Source: Datisca glomerata (taxonomy: Eukaryota > Streptophyta > Magnoliopsida > Cucurbitales > Datiscaceae). From it: a stretch of DNA of 64,000 bases. Each line of letters starts with the position of its first letter. The stretch's first letter is position 1. Positions 11,656 to 21,853 of the stretch are shown in pieces. The stretch lies in assembly GCA_003255025.1 (NCBI GenBank), contig QANY01005768.1, forward strand, positions 632,805 through 696,804, read 5' to 3'. The translations under genes and the position numbers were made by a program. The notes under the pieces are model-generated. The model did no database searches. It was not told where the DNA came from and worked only from the letters and a program-made list of their open reading frames with translations.

Positions 11656-12700
11656 TTATATGTTTTGGCCACGTCCATTTCCGCTCCAAAGTGGAAGGTT
11701 TAGATCTTTCAATCTTATGTCGTGAGGGATGTGACCTATGTTAGGTCCATATGATACTACAGCTTTTAATGTTCTATGATTCACCTCCGAATAATGAGTA
11801 GGTAGTTCGATCCCTTTGATTTTTCTCTTATAGTAAACTAATGGGGGGATGCAGAGCAATAAGTCAAATTACTATATAAAGAAGAGTTGTAAACTATAGG
11901 ACTTCTTGTTCGAGTAGGAAGATTTCATTTTTCTCATTCCTTCCATTCGATAAGAATAGGGATTTGAAATGATAAAAATTCTTCTTCATTCTGTTGTGCT
12001 CAGTGAAGGAACTGCCTAAGCATACTTTTTCTGATCCAAACTTCTTTGTTCTTTCTAAGTCTTCTTCTTGCATAGAAGAACGTAGCTATTGCAAAAACTG
12101 GGATTTTAGTAGTAGGCGGAATTCCCTTTTAGTTTTGAGTAGGTGGAACCATTCTGTTTTCGTTCTTCTCCACATTCTTACCGGGTGATCCAGGAATTTT
12201 CCTATGATTTTTTCAACTAATATTTCGATAAAGAAAGATCTCCTTATTTCTTCACCGCAGATTCTCGCGTCATTTTCTTGAAAATATATTAGATCATCGT
12301 GGGACACTTTAAATGGAGTAATGTTTACTCCTTTATTCACACAAATCCTTCGATGACTTATCGGTTGCCTTGCTTGAGGAATAGTTTAACAAAAATGGAG
12401 ACGAACTGGAATAACGTTCGATCTTGTTTCTGGATTGAGTGGAAAAGGGATATATGAAGTTTGTTTTGTTCCTCTGTGCATCCCTGTGATGGTTAAGTCC
12501 CCATGAAAAAAGGGCAACTTTCGTGTAGTTTGTGACTGGATGTAACTGTTAAGATTTTCTCTCGGATAAATCTTTCTCATAATAGATCTCTTATTGTTCC
12601 TCAATTTTCAGAGAATGTAGCATTGTATTATAGTAAGTTCTCTGTTCCGAACATTTCTTAAAAGTAGACGACAAGTTTTAAATCTTAATTTAGGCAAGGC
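11656..12700 (-). pseudogene. rps4: Mitochondrial ribosomal protein S4, disrupted
   Basis: The N-terminal part (about 12386-12700) contains RFKTCRLLL, RNRELTIIQ, SYIQSQTTRKLPFF and MHRGTKQTSYIPF. The middle part (12086-12340) contains EEIRRSFFIEILVEKIIGKF and MWRRTKTEWFHLLKTKR. The C-terminus (11656-11859) contains ELPTHYSEVNHRTLKAVVSY and PNIGHIPHDIRLKD, ending NGRGQNI. Stops within the frame include a TGA in place of Arg near the N-terminus, a TAA just before the middle block, and a TAG in place of Gln (CAG) at the end of it. The C-terminal block is in a different frame, so at least one indel lies between 11860 and 12085. The usual N-terminal residues before RFKTCR are not recognisable. Confidence 0.88.
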
Positions 12701-13690
12701 ATATCGAACCCCCTCTGCTGCTGGCAGGCTGATGGATAATGATCTATCTACTTCGATCCAGCAACTTCTTAGGAGTAGGTTTTGGCTTGTCCCTTTCTCT
12801 AATAAGAAGGTTAGCTTCCAGAGCTCCTTCCTTCAGCTGGTGCGTAGGAGCGCACTTCCGTTTTTCCCTTACTATACAAGGGGGTGTAATGAATAGAGAT
12901 CTCCCGCCAGCAGTCTTCTCTTCCTATCACTTCACTTCATTCGAGTGATCTGATCTCATTGGACCTCACTAGGACGGGCAAAGGGGAAGGAAGGGATGTG
13001 TGGTCCAGAACAGCAACGGGAGAGGGCTCGTAGCCCCCCTCTCCCTCTTCCCAACTCCTATTTATTCTCCCAGCCTCGGAGAGATGCAGAACTCTTTTTA
13101 TTTTTTTTAATAAAAAGATGAATTGATAGGGCCATGATACATTCTAAAATATTGTAAAGAAATAGACTCTTTTTGTCCCCTTTTCGATGCCTGCCTGAAG
13201 ACTTATGTGTATGTTTTGTTTTAGAATAGGGATGTTCGCCTTTTGTAAGAAGTAGACCCACGATACGGACTAATAGGTGTTCCTACTCTTACCCGAAAGT
13301 CAAATATCCATTCATAGTTGGCCAACCTCCATAGCACGGCTTCTCTTTTCATGAATGTGTCTCCCCCTCTGCTTATGTGAGTTTGACCGGCCTTTGACTT
13401 TGCTTGCTTCTTACTCCCTATGAGCCGTTTTACGAAGTCACTTAGCCGTCTATAAAGGGAAAGGCGTCGATACGGAGTCATGTCAACTGTGGATATAGAC
13501 TAGGCTATAAGGAATGGAGTCTTAAAATATGGACTGAGACTACACTAAGGAACAAGGAAGCTTGACTGAGCAAAGAAGTCAAGGAACGAAGCTGCTTCCC
13601 TAATAATAGCCCCAATAGGAGGGGGAAGGTTTTTTTTAAAAAGTATTTTTTTTTCTTTCTATTTAGAGAGAGGGGACTTCAAGTTCTTAG
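12701..13690. other. Spacer between rps4 and the ribosomal cluster
   Basis: No gene is recognised. At 12788-12838 there is a roughly 45-bp segment that recurs at about 55610-55660 with some mismatches, next to a shared short motif (TTAGGAGTAGGTTT) placed differently at the two sites. Confidence 0.45.
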
Positions 13691-13765
13691 GAAGAGCCGT
13701 ACAAGGCAGTTCACATACGGTTCGGGGGCCGAGCCCCAGTACAGGGGCTTAAGTCAACACTTATA
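13690..13765 (+). other. 3' end of the rpl2 group II intron (domain V)
   Basis: A GAGCCGTAC...GTACGGTTC-type helix, slightly changed (CATACGGTTC), lies at about 13695-13728. It matches domain V of a plant mitochondrial group II intron and sits just before the rpl2 exon 2 homology, as expected. The upstream part of the intron and rpl2 exon 1 were not recognised in the window. Confidence 0.65.
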
Positions 13766-14290
13766 TAATAGCTAGTCATCAATTGGAAGCGGGAAAGATG
13801 GTGATGAATTGCGATTAGTCAAAACCTTCGACCAGTGAATTATTGCGACCCACCCAGAATGGCCATACCTACTAAGACCTTATTCACACAGCGAAGAAAG
13901 GTCGAGTAGAGGGGGGCAGTCAGCTAGCTGCTTCTTGGCCAAACCCCTCTGCTTATAAATACGAGATACTTTATCTAAATTATCAAATAGGAAATTGCAT
14001 ACCATTAGCCGATATACGTATAGGAACATGGGTACATGATATTGAATGTCATCCAAGTCAAAGCGCAAAGCTGGCTCGAGCCGCAGGAACTTTTGCTAAA
14101 AAAATAAAGGAACCAGTACCCCCTACACTCTCTCTTAAGCTTGTGTGGCTACCTTCGGGTGTTGAAAAAGTCATTGATTCCTGATGCCGAGATACTAAAG
14201 GAGGTAGACCTTCAGTGTCACCTTGAGGGAAGCTCCCAAAGCTGGATTTCGAGCAGGGGTGGGAAAAGGCAGAAATGAGTTCATGCCACG
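13766..14290 (+). pseudogene. rpl2: Mitochondrial ribosomal protein L2, exon 2, degraded
   Basis: Homology begins near SHQLEAGKMVMNCD and continues through QNGHTY. After a rearranged stretch it resumes with GNCIPLADIRIGTWVHDIEC, AKLARAAGTFAKKIKEP and LPSGVEKVIDS. It then jumps directly to TKGGRPSVSP, omitting the segment normally between, so an internal deletion is present. The last codons run into the start of rps19 in a shifted frame. Stops include TAG and TGA where Trp (TGG) is expected (G-to-A) and TGA where Arg (CGA) is expected. It stands first in the conserved rpl2-rps19-rps3-rpl16 order. Confidence 0.82.
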
Positions 14291-14561
14291 ACGATCTATA
14301 TGGTAGGGCAGTTTTGTTGATGCATTCCTGTTAAGAATGACGAAGAAGAGATATCTTCTTTTGAACAGGAAAATTTGGTCACGTAGATCTTCTATTTTAC
14401 CGAAATTCGTTGATTGCTCCTTACGAATTTACAATGGAAAAACTTTTGCTCGTTGTAAGATCATTGAAGGAAAGGTTGGTCATAAATTTAGAGAGTTTGC
14501 TTCTATATGGAAATGAAGACTTCGGAGAACCAATATTGGACCGAGAAAAAAAGGGGGATAA
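14283..14561 (+). pseudogene. rps19: Mitochondrial ribosomal protein S19, full-length frame with two stops
   Basis: A single 93-codon frame from ATG (MPRRSIW) to TAA matches plant mitochondrial S19, with blocks RKIWSRRSSILPKFVDC, RIYNGKTFARCKI and EGKVGHKFREFAS. No indels are seen. Stops are TAG at codon 8 (14304-14306), where Lys is usual (an A-to-T change), and TGA at codon 78 (14514-14516), where Arg (CGA) is usual. It lies 17 bp upstream of the rps3 start. Confidence 0.88.
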
Positions 14562-15540
14562 AAAAAGTCAAAGCGCATATGGCACGAAAAGGATATCCGA
14601 TTTCGGTAAGACTTGATCTGAATTGTAGTTCAGATTCAAGTCGGTTCAGTGAGGGCGACCGTGAAAGTCACCCAATGGGTCAGTCTTCTCATTATGTTTG
14701 TCCTATATTTAAAATAAAAAAAGCATGGGAGGACGTTGCATATGTCCGGGAGGGACACGACTTCTTTTAATGCTAGAAGACCACTGGAAGACACCCGGGA
14801 CCAGAGCATGTCGTGAAGGAAGCACACTGGGCGTGCTTCGACCGTGTCTCCGAGGCACAGTTGAATGTAGATATCATGAACGCAAGGTGTAGGATACCAG
14901 GCCGAGAAACCCAGGCAACCACTCCCCCAAGTGCTGATCGCTAGTGCATCCAGGGCCCCGGTGCCCAACTCAGCTAGAGAGGCCCTAGCTGATCTGAGAA
15001 GTGCTAATTCAGTTCGGATAGACTTCATTCAAGAATGTCACCGCCCATGGAATGAATAAGAAAACAAGTGCTAATTTTCAGATCAGTGAATAAACTGAAT
15101 TGAAAGAAGAGACATTTCCCGCTCCGCGCCTAAAGCGCACTATGCTCCCCTTCAACAAATGATAGTTTTCGGTGGAACCGGTGAACCATGCGAGCTGGTT
15201 AGATGCGTGGGATAGAGGGCTCATAGTACCTGCTAGCGCAGCTATGCTGTAAAAGGGAAGGAGCCTAAATCGACCCCCTTCTTTCTTTCTTTTTCTTTGA
15301 AAAAAAAAGCAGTACGTGGTACAAAGAGATTAGACTCTCGGATGAGACTAAGCAGCCACCGACCATTCCGACGCACTCCTGACCTATCTTGATTAAGATC
15401 GAAAACCTATCTAAAATGGAGCCTAGTTTAAGCTGTCAAACAAATATGATAGAATAGAAAATGAAGAATAACCACTAGTAGGGATATGGATGGAGTCTCA
15501 CTTAGTAAAGAGAGTTGTAGATTCGTAGAAAAGGAGATGA

Positions 15541-15575
15541 GCCTTGACTTTCTATGTTCTTGGTAAAGCGCTAAC
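15541..15575 (+). repeat. Dispersed repeat, copy 1
   Basis: GCCTTGACTTTCTATG then TTGGTAAAGCGCTAACGC; related to 20914-20942 and 62131-62166. Confidence 0.75.
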
Positions 15576-15860
15576 GCTGCAATCTTTCTAAAGCAAGAAG
15601 TGAGAAACTTGACTTTGAAATCCGAGGGCTTTGTTCCCGCTTGACTTTATTAGTAAAGTAGCTTTTCTAATTATATAAGAATATAAGACGCGTTAGCGCT
15701 TTAGTTTTCAATAAGGAAATCTTTAGGCTTGACTAAGACTAAGAACATAGAAAGGACTTTTTCATCAGGGTGCGCAAGTTTGGAACCCTATACAAGGGGC
15801 TTTTCCTTTCAAATGACAACTACCTCTTCCTACTGCGAGTGCGTTGCCCGAAACCAACCA

Positions 15861-15889
15861 NCCCCCCCCCCCCCCCCCCCCCCCCCCCC
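15861..15889 (+). repeat. C homopolymer with ambiguous base
   Basis: An n (15861) is followed by 28 C. A run this long inside a group II intron is unlikely to be genuine at exactly this length and probably marks a gap or a sequencing problem. Confidence 0.95.
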
Positions 15890-18019
15890 GACCGATCAAG
15901 TACCAGTTGCTTTGCTGGTAAGCCTACGTAGGTTAGGGGGCATTGCCCCTCATTTCTTACCAACCTCCGATGTGTAATTGACATCTTGCTAGCTTCAACT
16001 CGGTTGAATAAGAATCATTGATTCCCTTCCCTCTGCTATCCATTTCTTATTCATTCAGAACGCTCGGCAGGTGCTCCTTTCTCAAACCATAACAACTCTG
16101 AATGTTAGGGAAAATAAGGGAAGACCACCTGAGCGAACCGATCGAAGGGACTTTACTTATTCAAAGCGAATGATAGCGGCCAAAAAATAAGCCTATCATG
16201 AGCAGCGTTGCTGCTTGATCGGCGGGGAGGAGCATCTCAAAGTATGGGGCAAAGGATCAAGTGCTTTTACTTTATCTCCTGGGATCCACCACAGGTTGGA
16301 TTTGAGAGCCGTGTGATGGGTGACTATCCAGCACGGTTCAGAGAGCACTTTGAATCTGCATTGGTGAATGGAAGCCCCCTATCAAGCAAGAAAGAAGCGA
16401 CTCTTCCCACGACGGAGTCGCCATTGACTCTATTTATTATTATGGTAAATCAGTGTATCAATATGTCAATCTGAGATCTTATTTTGGTTCGATACGTCCA
16501 CCTACGAGACTCACCTTTGGCTTTCATCTCGGTAGGTGTATTATTTTACATTTTCCCAAAAGAACATTCATTCATTTCTTTCTTCCTCGTCGACCACGAC
16601 GACTGAAACAACGCGAAAAATCCAAACCCGGAAAGGAGAAGGGCCGGTGGTGGGCCTTTAGGAAAGTCGGGCCAATCTGGTGTCTTCATTCAAGCGACGA
16701 TACAGAAGAAGAACGAAACAAAGTGAGAGGCCGGGAGGCAGATAAAAGAGTCGAGTCGATCAGGCTCGATGACCAGGGGAAGCAAAATGAAAGATGAATT
16801 TGGCCAAAAAAGAAGCAAGGCTATAGATACCATGACCGATCACAATCGATAAAGAAGAATCTTTCTAAATCACTTCAGGTCAGCGGGGCCTTCAAGCATC
16901 CGAAAGACGTCAGAGTTTTAATTGACATAGCGTTCGTGATAGAAAATGATGGCTCCTTCAGAAAAATGAAGTTATTCAAGTTCTTTTTCCCAAAGAAGTC
17001 CTGCTCTGACGGCCCGATGAGTCATCTACTTAAAAGAACCCTCCCTGCAGTGCGCCCCTCCTTGAATTATTAGGTCATGCCATACTTGTTGAATAGAAAG
17101 AACAAAATTCATTTCGACCTCGTCGTAGTTCTCAATCATTTCGTGGCACCGGGCGTGGCTGAACCATCTACGATGGGGGGAGCGAATGCACAGGGAAGAA
17201 GCTTAGATAAGAGAATATGTTCTCGCATCACTTTTTTGTAAAAAGCTCGACCAGCGAGAAAAAGTGTTTGGCCGAAGCCAAAAAGAGGTTAACCTACTTC
17301 ATTCGCCAAGCAAATGATCTTCGCTTCGCGGGAACAACAAAAACAACAATCTCGCTCTTTCCTTTCTTCGGTGCTACCTTTTTCTTTCCAAGGGATGGGG
17401 TTGGGATGTATAAAAACCTTTTTTTTAGGATACCCGGGAACAACTCCTAGATCAATTAAGGATCAAATGTTGGAACATCATGGGTAAGGATAAGGTAATA
17501 GAATTGATAGAGAAATTCATAGACCTAGGTGGGATAGGAGAATTGATAAAGGGAATAGAGATGATGATAGAGATCATACTAAGAAATAGAAGAATTCTGT
17601 ATGGGTACAACTCTTATTTGAACGAAGTTAAAAAAACGCGATCTTTGTTTTCTAATAGAACAAACATTAATACCTTAATTGAGTCTGTCAAGATAAAATC
17701 TGTTTATCAAGGTGCTTCTCCGATTGCTCAAGACATTTCTTTTCAACTGAGAAATAAAACTAGATCATTTCATTCCATTTTTAGTAAACTAGTGAAGGAT
17801 ATTCCATTAGTAATGAAAAAAGGGGTTGAAGGGATTCATATATGTTGTTCAGGTCGATCAGAAGGCGCAGAAATAGCTAGAACTGAATGCGGAAAGTATG
17901 GAAAAATATCTCGTAATGAATTTAACCAGAAAATCGATTATGCTCCTGCGGAAGTATCTACTCGTTACGGAATCCCAGGTGTCAAAGTGTGGATTTCATA
18001 TCTAAATAAAAGGGGGGAT

Positions 18020-18454
18020 GTGCTATATCTGAAATGTACGAAATATAGTAAATATCGTAAAGGTAGATGTAGTAGGGGTTGCAAACCGGATGGTACACAA
18101 CTTGGTTTTGGAAGATATGGCATTAAAAGTTGTAGAGCAGATCATCTTTCATATCGAGCCATTGAAGCAGCGCGTCAGGCTACAATCAGAAAATTCCATC
18201 GTCCTATGAGTAGACAGTTCTGAAGAGATGGTAAGATATGGGTAAGAGTTCTCGTAGATCTCCCTATTACCGGGAAACCTATAGAAGTCAGAATGGGAAG
18301 AGGAAAAGGAAATCCTACGGGTTGGATTGCTCGTGTGTCCACGGGACAAATCTCATTTGAAATGGATGGTGTGAGTTTGTCAAATGCTCGACAAGTCGCT
18401 ACATTAGTGGCGCATAAACCATGTTCGTCAACCAAGTTTGTTTAGTGGTCGTAA
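18020..18454 (+). pseudogene. rpl16: Mitochondrial ribosomal protein L16, disrupted
   Basis: A 145-codon frame starts at GTG (18020), the GUG-type start known for plant mitochondrial rpl16, overlapping the rps3 end by 29 bp. Blocks are [80 protein letters not shown] and STKFV. Stops are TGA at 18221-18223, where Arg (CGA) is expected, and TAG at 18443-18445, where Gln (CAG) is expected, just before the normal WS-stop end. There are no internal indels. The upstream frame from rps3 runs into it after an indel, giving a 247-codon rps3-rpl16 fused frame (17480-18223). Confidence 0.9.
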
Positions 18455-19836
18455 CGTAATTAATTGGTTAGTGGGGAAAAACTGAGCCGGGATTCAAAAG
18501 AATTGGGCGAAGTGCTTGTTCCTGAACGACGGAAGTGGAAAGACGCTAAGGGAGAGGGATATACTCCTTTATTTTTTAATCGCCTAAATTGTACGATGAA
18601 TCTTTTTGTTCCAGGCGTATGACCCTAATACGTTACGATTTTTATCACCCGGCCCGGTTTATAAAGTGAGAGTAGTCAGATAAAATAAGAAAGAGAAGAG
18701 AAGAGCTAAGATTCAGGAAAGGAAGCTTTATGGGAGAAAGGAATAAAAGTATGTATATGGGGGAAGGAATTGGCAGAATTTAGTTAGGTCCCAATGAGGG
18801 GAGACCAGGTCATGGGATGGATGCAAGCCAGACTTTGAAGCAAAAAATCCAAGATTTCATAGAAGAAGGAAAAATCAACGTGGCGGATGAATAGGAAGCT
18901 CCTAAGAACCCCAACGAGAAAATGGGAGTTTTTAAGAACTCGCTCCATAGTCACACTCCGGTCTCAACATGCTGGGCCGAGGAAATGTCCGATTTCCAAC
19001 ATCCCCTACCGTCACTACAATTAGTGCTATTAAGACTCTTTGGCTTTGTGAGGAAGATCCCTCCCACTGGATCATCATGACCGCTACGTTCCAGCTTCCA
19101 AAGGAGATCCCTAGGGAAGAAGAATTATGAAAAGGGATAAGGCTGCAAGAAGAACTAGAGAGGAAGCTCCACCGAAAGAAGAAGAGGAAAGAAGACACGA
19201 GTTTTTGGAAATGTTTCAAGAGGGAGTTCCATAGGAAGAGGAAAATTAAGAAAGAGAGAAAAAAGAGAAGAAGATTGAATGGATTATCCCGAACCTGACT
19301 CCGCCGCCGTCGTAGGAACCATTTATGATGGCCACGTCTAGGTGGATGGTGGTCCTACAATTCCTTTAGGATACCTTTCAGCTTCAGTAAAAATGCTTCC
19401 CCCTTTGTTTTTATAGATATTTCGTTTGTACGGTAACAACACTTTGAGTATGGAATTCACTTTGTTGATTGAGTGGAGTTACGGTAGAAAAATCTATAAA
19501 GGAAGGACAATCGATCGCACTTGGCGCAGAACCACCTAACGGTGCCTCTTTACTCCCTCAAGACTTTCTTCTTCTTTTTATTTCACCCCTCATCCCCTTT
19601 TATATCGATAGGGAGCTACGAGCAAGGCAGCTCCGCTCCAAAAAGAAAAGAAGCCAGCAGGTCCTTTCCCGCTTGATTGCTAACTCATGAGCAAAGCCGC
19701 CTTTTACCTCCTCTCACTCTGCCATGAGAACAAAGAAAGGCGCACTATCCCCTTGTAGCTTTGCCTGCCGCCCTTCGCTTAGTAAGCCCCTCTTTAAGCC
19801 TCTACTAAACCGAATTCTGCTCGCCCGGGTTGTAGC

Positions 19837-19901
19837 GTTGACAAAGTAAAATGAGCCTAACCAAAGTGTCACAACAACATCCAAAGGTTTACTTTGTCAA
19901 C
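19837..19901. repeat. 14-bp perfect inverted repeat
   Basis: GTTGACAAAGTAAA (19837-19850) is repeated inverted as TTTACTTTGTCAAC (19888-19901) with a 37-base loop. Its function is unknown; it could form a transcript stem-loop. Confidence 0.8.
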
Positions 19902-20286
19902 TCCTTGCTTGTGTCGTTAACAAAGGAGAGACGCCCCCCTGTTGTTGATAGAGAGCTTACCGCCCTGCCCTTTATAGTCGCGGCTGTTGTCATGGAAAAA
20001 GAGTTTGTATTCTGTCAAAGAAGCATGCTTAACACAACCCATAGCGTAAAGGCATTCAATCTGCGTCTAAACTAAATTAAGGGTAAGGGCCTGTACTCTC
20101 TCTTCTGTAGATACGTTCTCCCTTCCGCTATGGTACGGGGAAGGGAATTGAGATCTATAGATTGATTTGATATTAGATGAGCGACCGTACTATGATCATT
20201 CAGGAGACATGGCCCCACACGCTACACACAAGAATGAATTGTTATGTGGTCGGTAAACCATTTTTGTAGGCAGCCTCTCAAATCAG

Positions 20287-20310
20287 ATGACATATTTTTT
20301 AATATGTCAT
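20287..20310. repeat. Perfect 10-bp hairpin with T4 loop
   Basis: ATGACATATT, four T, then AATATGTCAT. It is compact enough to act as an RNA 3'-end stabilising stem-loop, but no gene lies immediately upstream. Confidence 0.8.
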
Positions 20311-20913
20311 TCCATCATGTACATGTATTCGATCTTCCATTTCGATATTCCTTCTCGTGCCCGGAGAGAGAATGGGCACGACTCCCCCTCTCCCTGTTCT
20401 ACTATCCAAAACATGCCGACCGTTCTAAGTTCCGAGGTTGGGTCAGATACGAGCAGACCAAATCGGCTGGATCTGTGGAATCTGAATGGATTAGATCCAA
20501 TCGGATCTGATTGCAGCTTCGAGTTCAGGTGCCATAGCGCGGCCTAGCCAGAAAGGAAGGGGGCAGCGTAGTTTGTTACATCAACTCCAAAAGGATAAGT
20601 TACGTTGGAATTGAGAAAGTTCTGTGGAGTTCATAATTGCATAAAAGGAGTCAAAGTAGTGGTTGCGGCGCGTCAAGGCACTTCTTCGAAGGTCCCCGTC
20701 CGCCCTGTCTGCCGGCCCATGAATTCTTCAGAGCCGGCGAGACAGAATGGGCGGGCACTACTAACCAAGCCAAGCCTAGTTCTCGTCGATAGGCGCTGGT
20801 ACCTTGCTTCCAAGCCTTGCCTTATATAATAGTTGTGGCCATGGCCCGAAGGAGCCTTAAGCAATTGTACAATGCTTAAGTCAAGGCACTGGGTAACGAG
20901 AACGAGAAAGATG

Positions 20914-20942
20914 GAGCCTTGACTTTCTATTATATTAGTAAA
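20914..20942 (+). repeat. Dispersed repeat, copy 2
   Basis: GAGCCTTGACTTTCTATTAT and ATTAGTAAAG; the 3' CGCTAGCG part is missing. Confidence 0.8.
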
Positions 20943-21853
20943 GTGTGCCATATATATTGAGGGAAGGAAAAAAGGGGTCTCTTTCCTCGCCCGATGGTAG
21001 AGGTCGATCCCCTATCACCTTCGGTGCCTCCTTGTGGTCATTCTCTTTAGCTTTTCCTCGGCCTTTAGAGCTAGTTGATAGGCCACTTTCTACATCCAAT
21101 GCATCAGATCCAATCCCTTGCGTGATAAGGCATTGATCTGAATGCAATCTGAACTTCAAGCCCTATCAAGCAAGGGATTCTTCGCCGGATTCGTTCAAGC
21201 CATTGCGAATAAACAATTTGTAGAACTCCGCAAAGGAGTAGGGGCTTTCTAGTACGCTTCTCTCCCCTTATCCTTTAAAGCAAAGTGAACCCTTTGGAAC
21301 AAGCTTTGGGTCTAATCGGAGGGTAGAAATTTATCCCGCAACCTCGATTGCATCTCCTTACGCCTTGCTTGGACTTGATCCCACCAAATTGAGGCATGAC
21401 TCGTGCTCAAGAATTTAACCTTCGCATACCTCAGATAGTTATTTCCAATCAAAGCACTTTTCCACGCTACTTAGTCAATCAAGAAAGTCCTCGGGATGCA
21501 ATCGGCCATGGAAATTGGGAACGTCCACTTTGATCCCACGATCTCCTTTTTATTGAATCCCTAATAAGGATGCCCAAGCGCGTCCTTATCATTAAAAAAA
21601 TGGAAAGAGAAATTGGCTGGAACATCTTCTTCATCATGAAGAGTTCTTTGATCATGTGTCAGATTTGAATCGGAGGTCTTGAACTCGAGTTTGTGAGAGA
21701 CTCTTGCCACAACCCTAGCTCTTTTATTTAAGCCATTTTCTTTATTGCCCTAAAAAGAAGACCCGGCTTCTTCTTCTTTCTTTTACGAATCCGGCAAGCA
21801 AAAATCCTTTCTTCTCTTGAGTGATTGCTTGAGTTAAGCCTTCTTGACTAGTT

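Larger units (their letters stand above)
14653..16436 (+). other. rps3 group II intron
   Basis: The intron begins GGGCGACCGTGAAAG after codon 25 and carries the long structured domain I with GGTGAACCATGCGAGCTGG (about 15180). It ends with a domain V helix at 16308-16341 (GAGAGCCGTGTG...AGCACGGTTCAGAGA). Its size, about 1.78 kb, is normal for this intron. It is interrupted by an n followed by 28 C at 15861-15889. Confidence 0.8.
14579..18048 (+). pseudogene. rps3: Mitochondrial ribosomal protein S3, two exons, disrupted
   Basis: Exon 1 (14579-14652, 74 bp) encodes MARKGYPISVRLDLN. Exon 2 (from 16437) begins YYGKSVYQ and includes [89 protein letters not shown] and [17 protein letters not shown], up to [12 protein letters not shown]. 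Damage: TGA at 16795-16797 (Arg expected), TAG at 17071-17073 (Ser expected), a frameshift in the T-run near 17230, another near 17420-17450, and an indel near 18005-18015 that puts the last part in frame with rpl16. The original end, a TAG at 18046-18048, is still visible in the old frame. Only one intron is present, as in angiosperms. Confidence 0.9.
18455..21850. other. Spacer with inverted repeats
   Basis: No gene is recognised. Frames at 18932-19219 (minus), 19469-19690, 20244-20547 and others are unassignable. Two clear inverted repeats are listed separately. A copy of the dispersed repeat lies at about 20914-20942. Confidence 0.45.

Noticed and set aside
14507..15028. Open frames of 87 (plus) and 130 codons (minus) at the rps3 start
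   Set aside because: The plus frame reads from rps19 (out of frame) through rps3 exon 1 into the intron; the minus frame is antisense of intron domain I.
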